This document shows, one piece after another, positions 15,912 through 15,997 of a stretch of DNA of 15,997 bases. The position numbers and the translations under genes are program-made. This DNA is from Pseudomonadota bacterium (GTDB lineage: Bacteria > Myxococcota_A > Polyangia > Polyangiales > Polyangiaceae): positions 1 to 15,997 of the forward strand of contig JAEZYZ010000363.1 in the NCBI GenBank assembly GCA_023418705.1. The letters run 5' to 3'. The notes beneath the pieces were generated by a model. That model had not been told where the DNA came from, did no database searches, and saw only the letters and a list, made by a program, of their open reading frames with translations. Each line of letters begins with the position of its first letter. Positions within the stretch are counted from its first letter, which is position 1.

Positions 15912-15997
15912 CCGGTCGAATGTTGCTTTGCTCCTGCCTTGCCGTTGCTGCCATCACCTCCTGCGTGGTCGTCCGAGAACGCCCCGCTGATTCCAGC
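15908..15997 (+). CDS. Probable lipoprotein (3' partial)
   Basis: Only the first 30 residues are in the window. ATG 15908 is preceded by GAGGG at 15896-15900 with seven bases spacing, a strong ribosome-binding site. The sequence begins MTGRMLLCSCLAVAAITSC: a basic start, a hydrophobic core and a lipobox-like ITSC with Cys19 as the lipid site. VVVRERPADSS follows as the start of the mature protein. The charge pattern and lipobox indicate export and lipidation. Nothing can be said about function. It follows the phosphatase gene by 76 bases in the same direction and could be co-transcribed with it. A second cysteine pair at positions 8 and 10 falls within the signal peptide. Confidence 0.65.
   Translation, partial: MTGRMLLCSCLAVAAITSCVVVRERPADSS

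Overview
The window is very GC-rich, densely coded and rich in lipoprotein signals. It carries a Pro/Ala-rich protein with a myxobacterial-looking C-terminal domain, a prolyl oligopeptidase, a bacteriophytochrome and a large SpoIIE-type phosphatase. Together these suggest a chromosomal segment of a myxobacterium (Myxococcota, Polyangiales-like). The assignment is inferred from gene content, not from a marker gene. No rRNA, tRNA, CRISPR array, integrase or insertion sequence was seen.

Layout. 1-735: the 3' end of a Pro/Ala-rich protein, a possible 25-residue membrane peptide overlapping its stop, and a short gap. 736-2202 (+): a membrane diadenylate cyclase fused to a YbbR/CdaR-type extracytoplasmic region. 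2243-3898 (-): a lipoprotein L,D-transpeptidase, convergent with the cyclase. 3899-4047: a divergent control region. 4048-5352 (+): citrate synthase. 5365-5730 (-): a gamma-glutamylcyclotransferase-like protein, divergent from a secreted prolyl oligopeptidase (5788-7986, +). 7987-8283: a non-coding stretch almost filled by two consecutive inverted repeats. 8284-10241 (+): the glutathione-dependent formaldehyde oxidation pair frmA-fghA with overlapping stop and start. 10284-13160 (-): bphO-bphP, a heme oxygenase that makes biliverdin and the bacteriophytochrome histidine kinase that binds it. 13161-13344: a divergent control region. 13345-15831 (+): a protein joining a LacI-type ligand-binding domain without a DNA-binding domain, a GAF-like region and a SpoIIE/PP2C phosphatase. 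15908-15997 (+): the start of a lipoprotein gene.

How the genes may work together. The cyclase and the L,D-transpeptidase both concern the envelope, since c-di-AMP is tied to wall and turgor homeostasis and L,D-transpeptidases crosslink peptidoglycan. FrmA oxidises S-hydroxymethylglutathione and FghA hydrolyses the S-formylglutathione product. BphO and BphP form a self-sufficient red/far-red light sensor, but no response regulator lies beside them. The divergent phosphatase could belong to a partner-switching pathway, but no anti-sigma or antagonist gene is in view.

Most unusual items: the LacI-sensor/SpoIIE fusion, the CdaA-CdaR fusion with an altered RHR motif, and the 115-nt inverted repeat followed by a 35-bp near-palindrome upstream of frmA.
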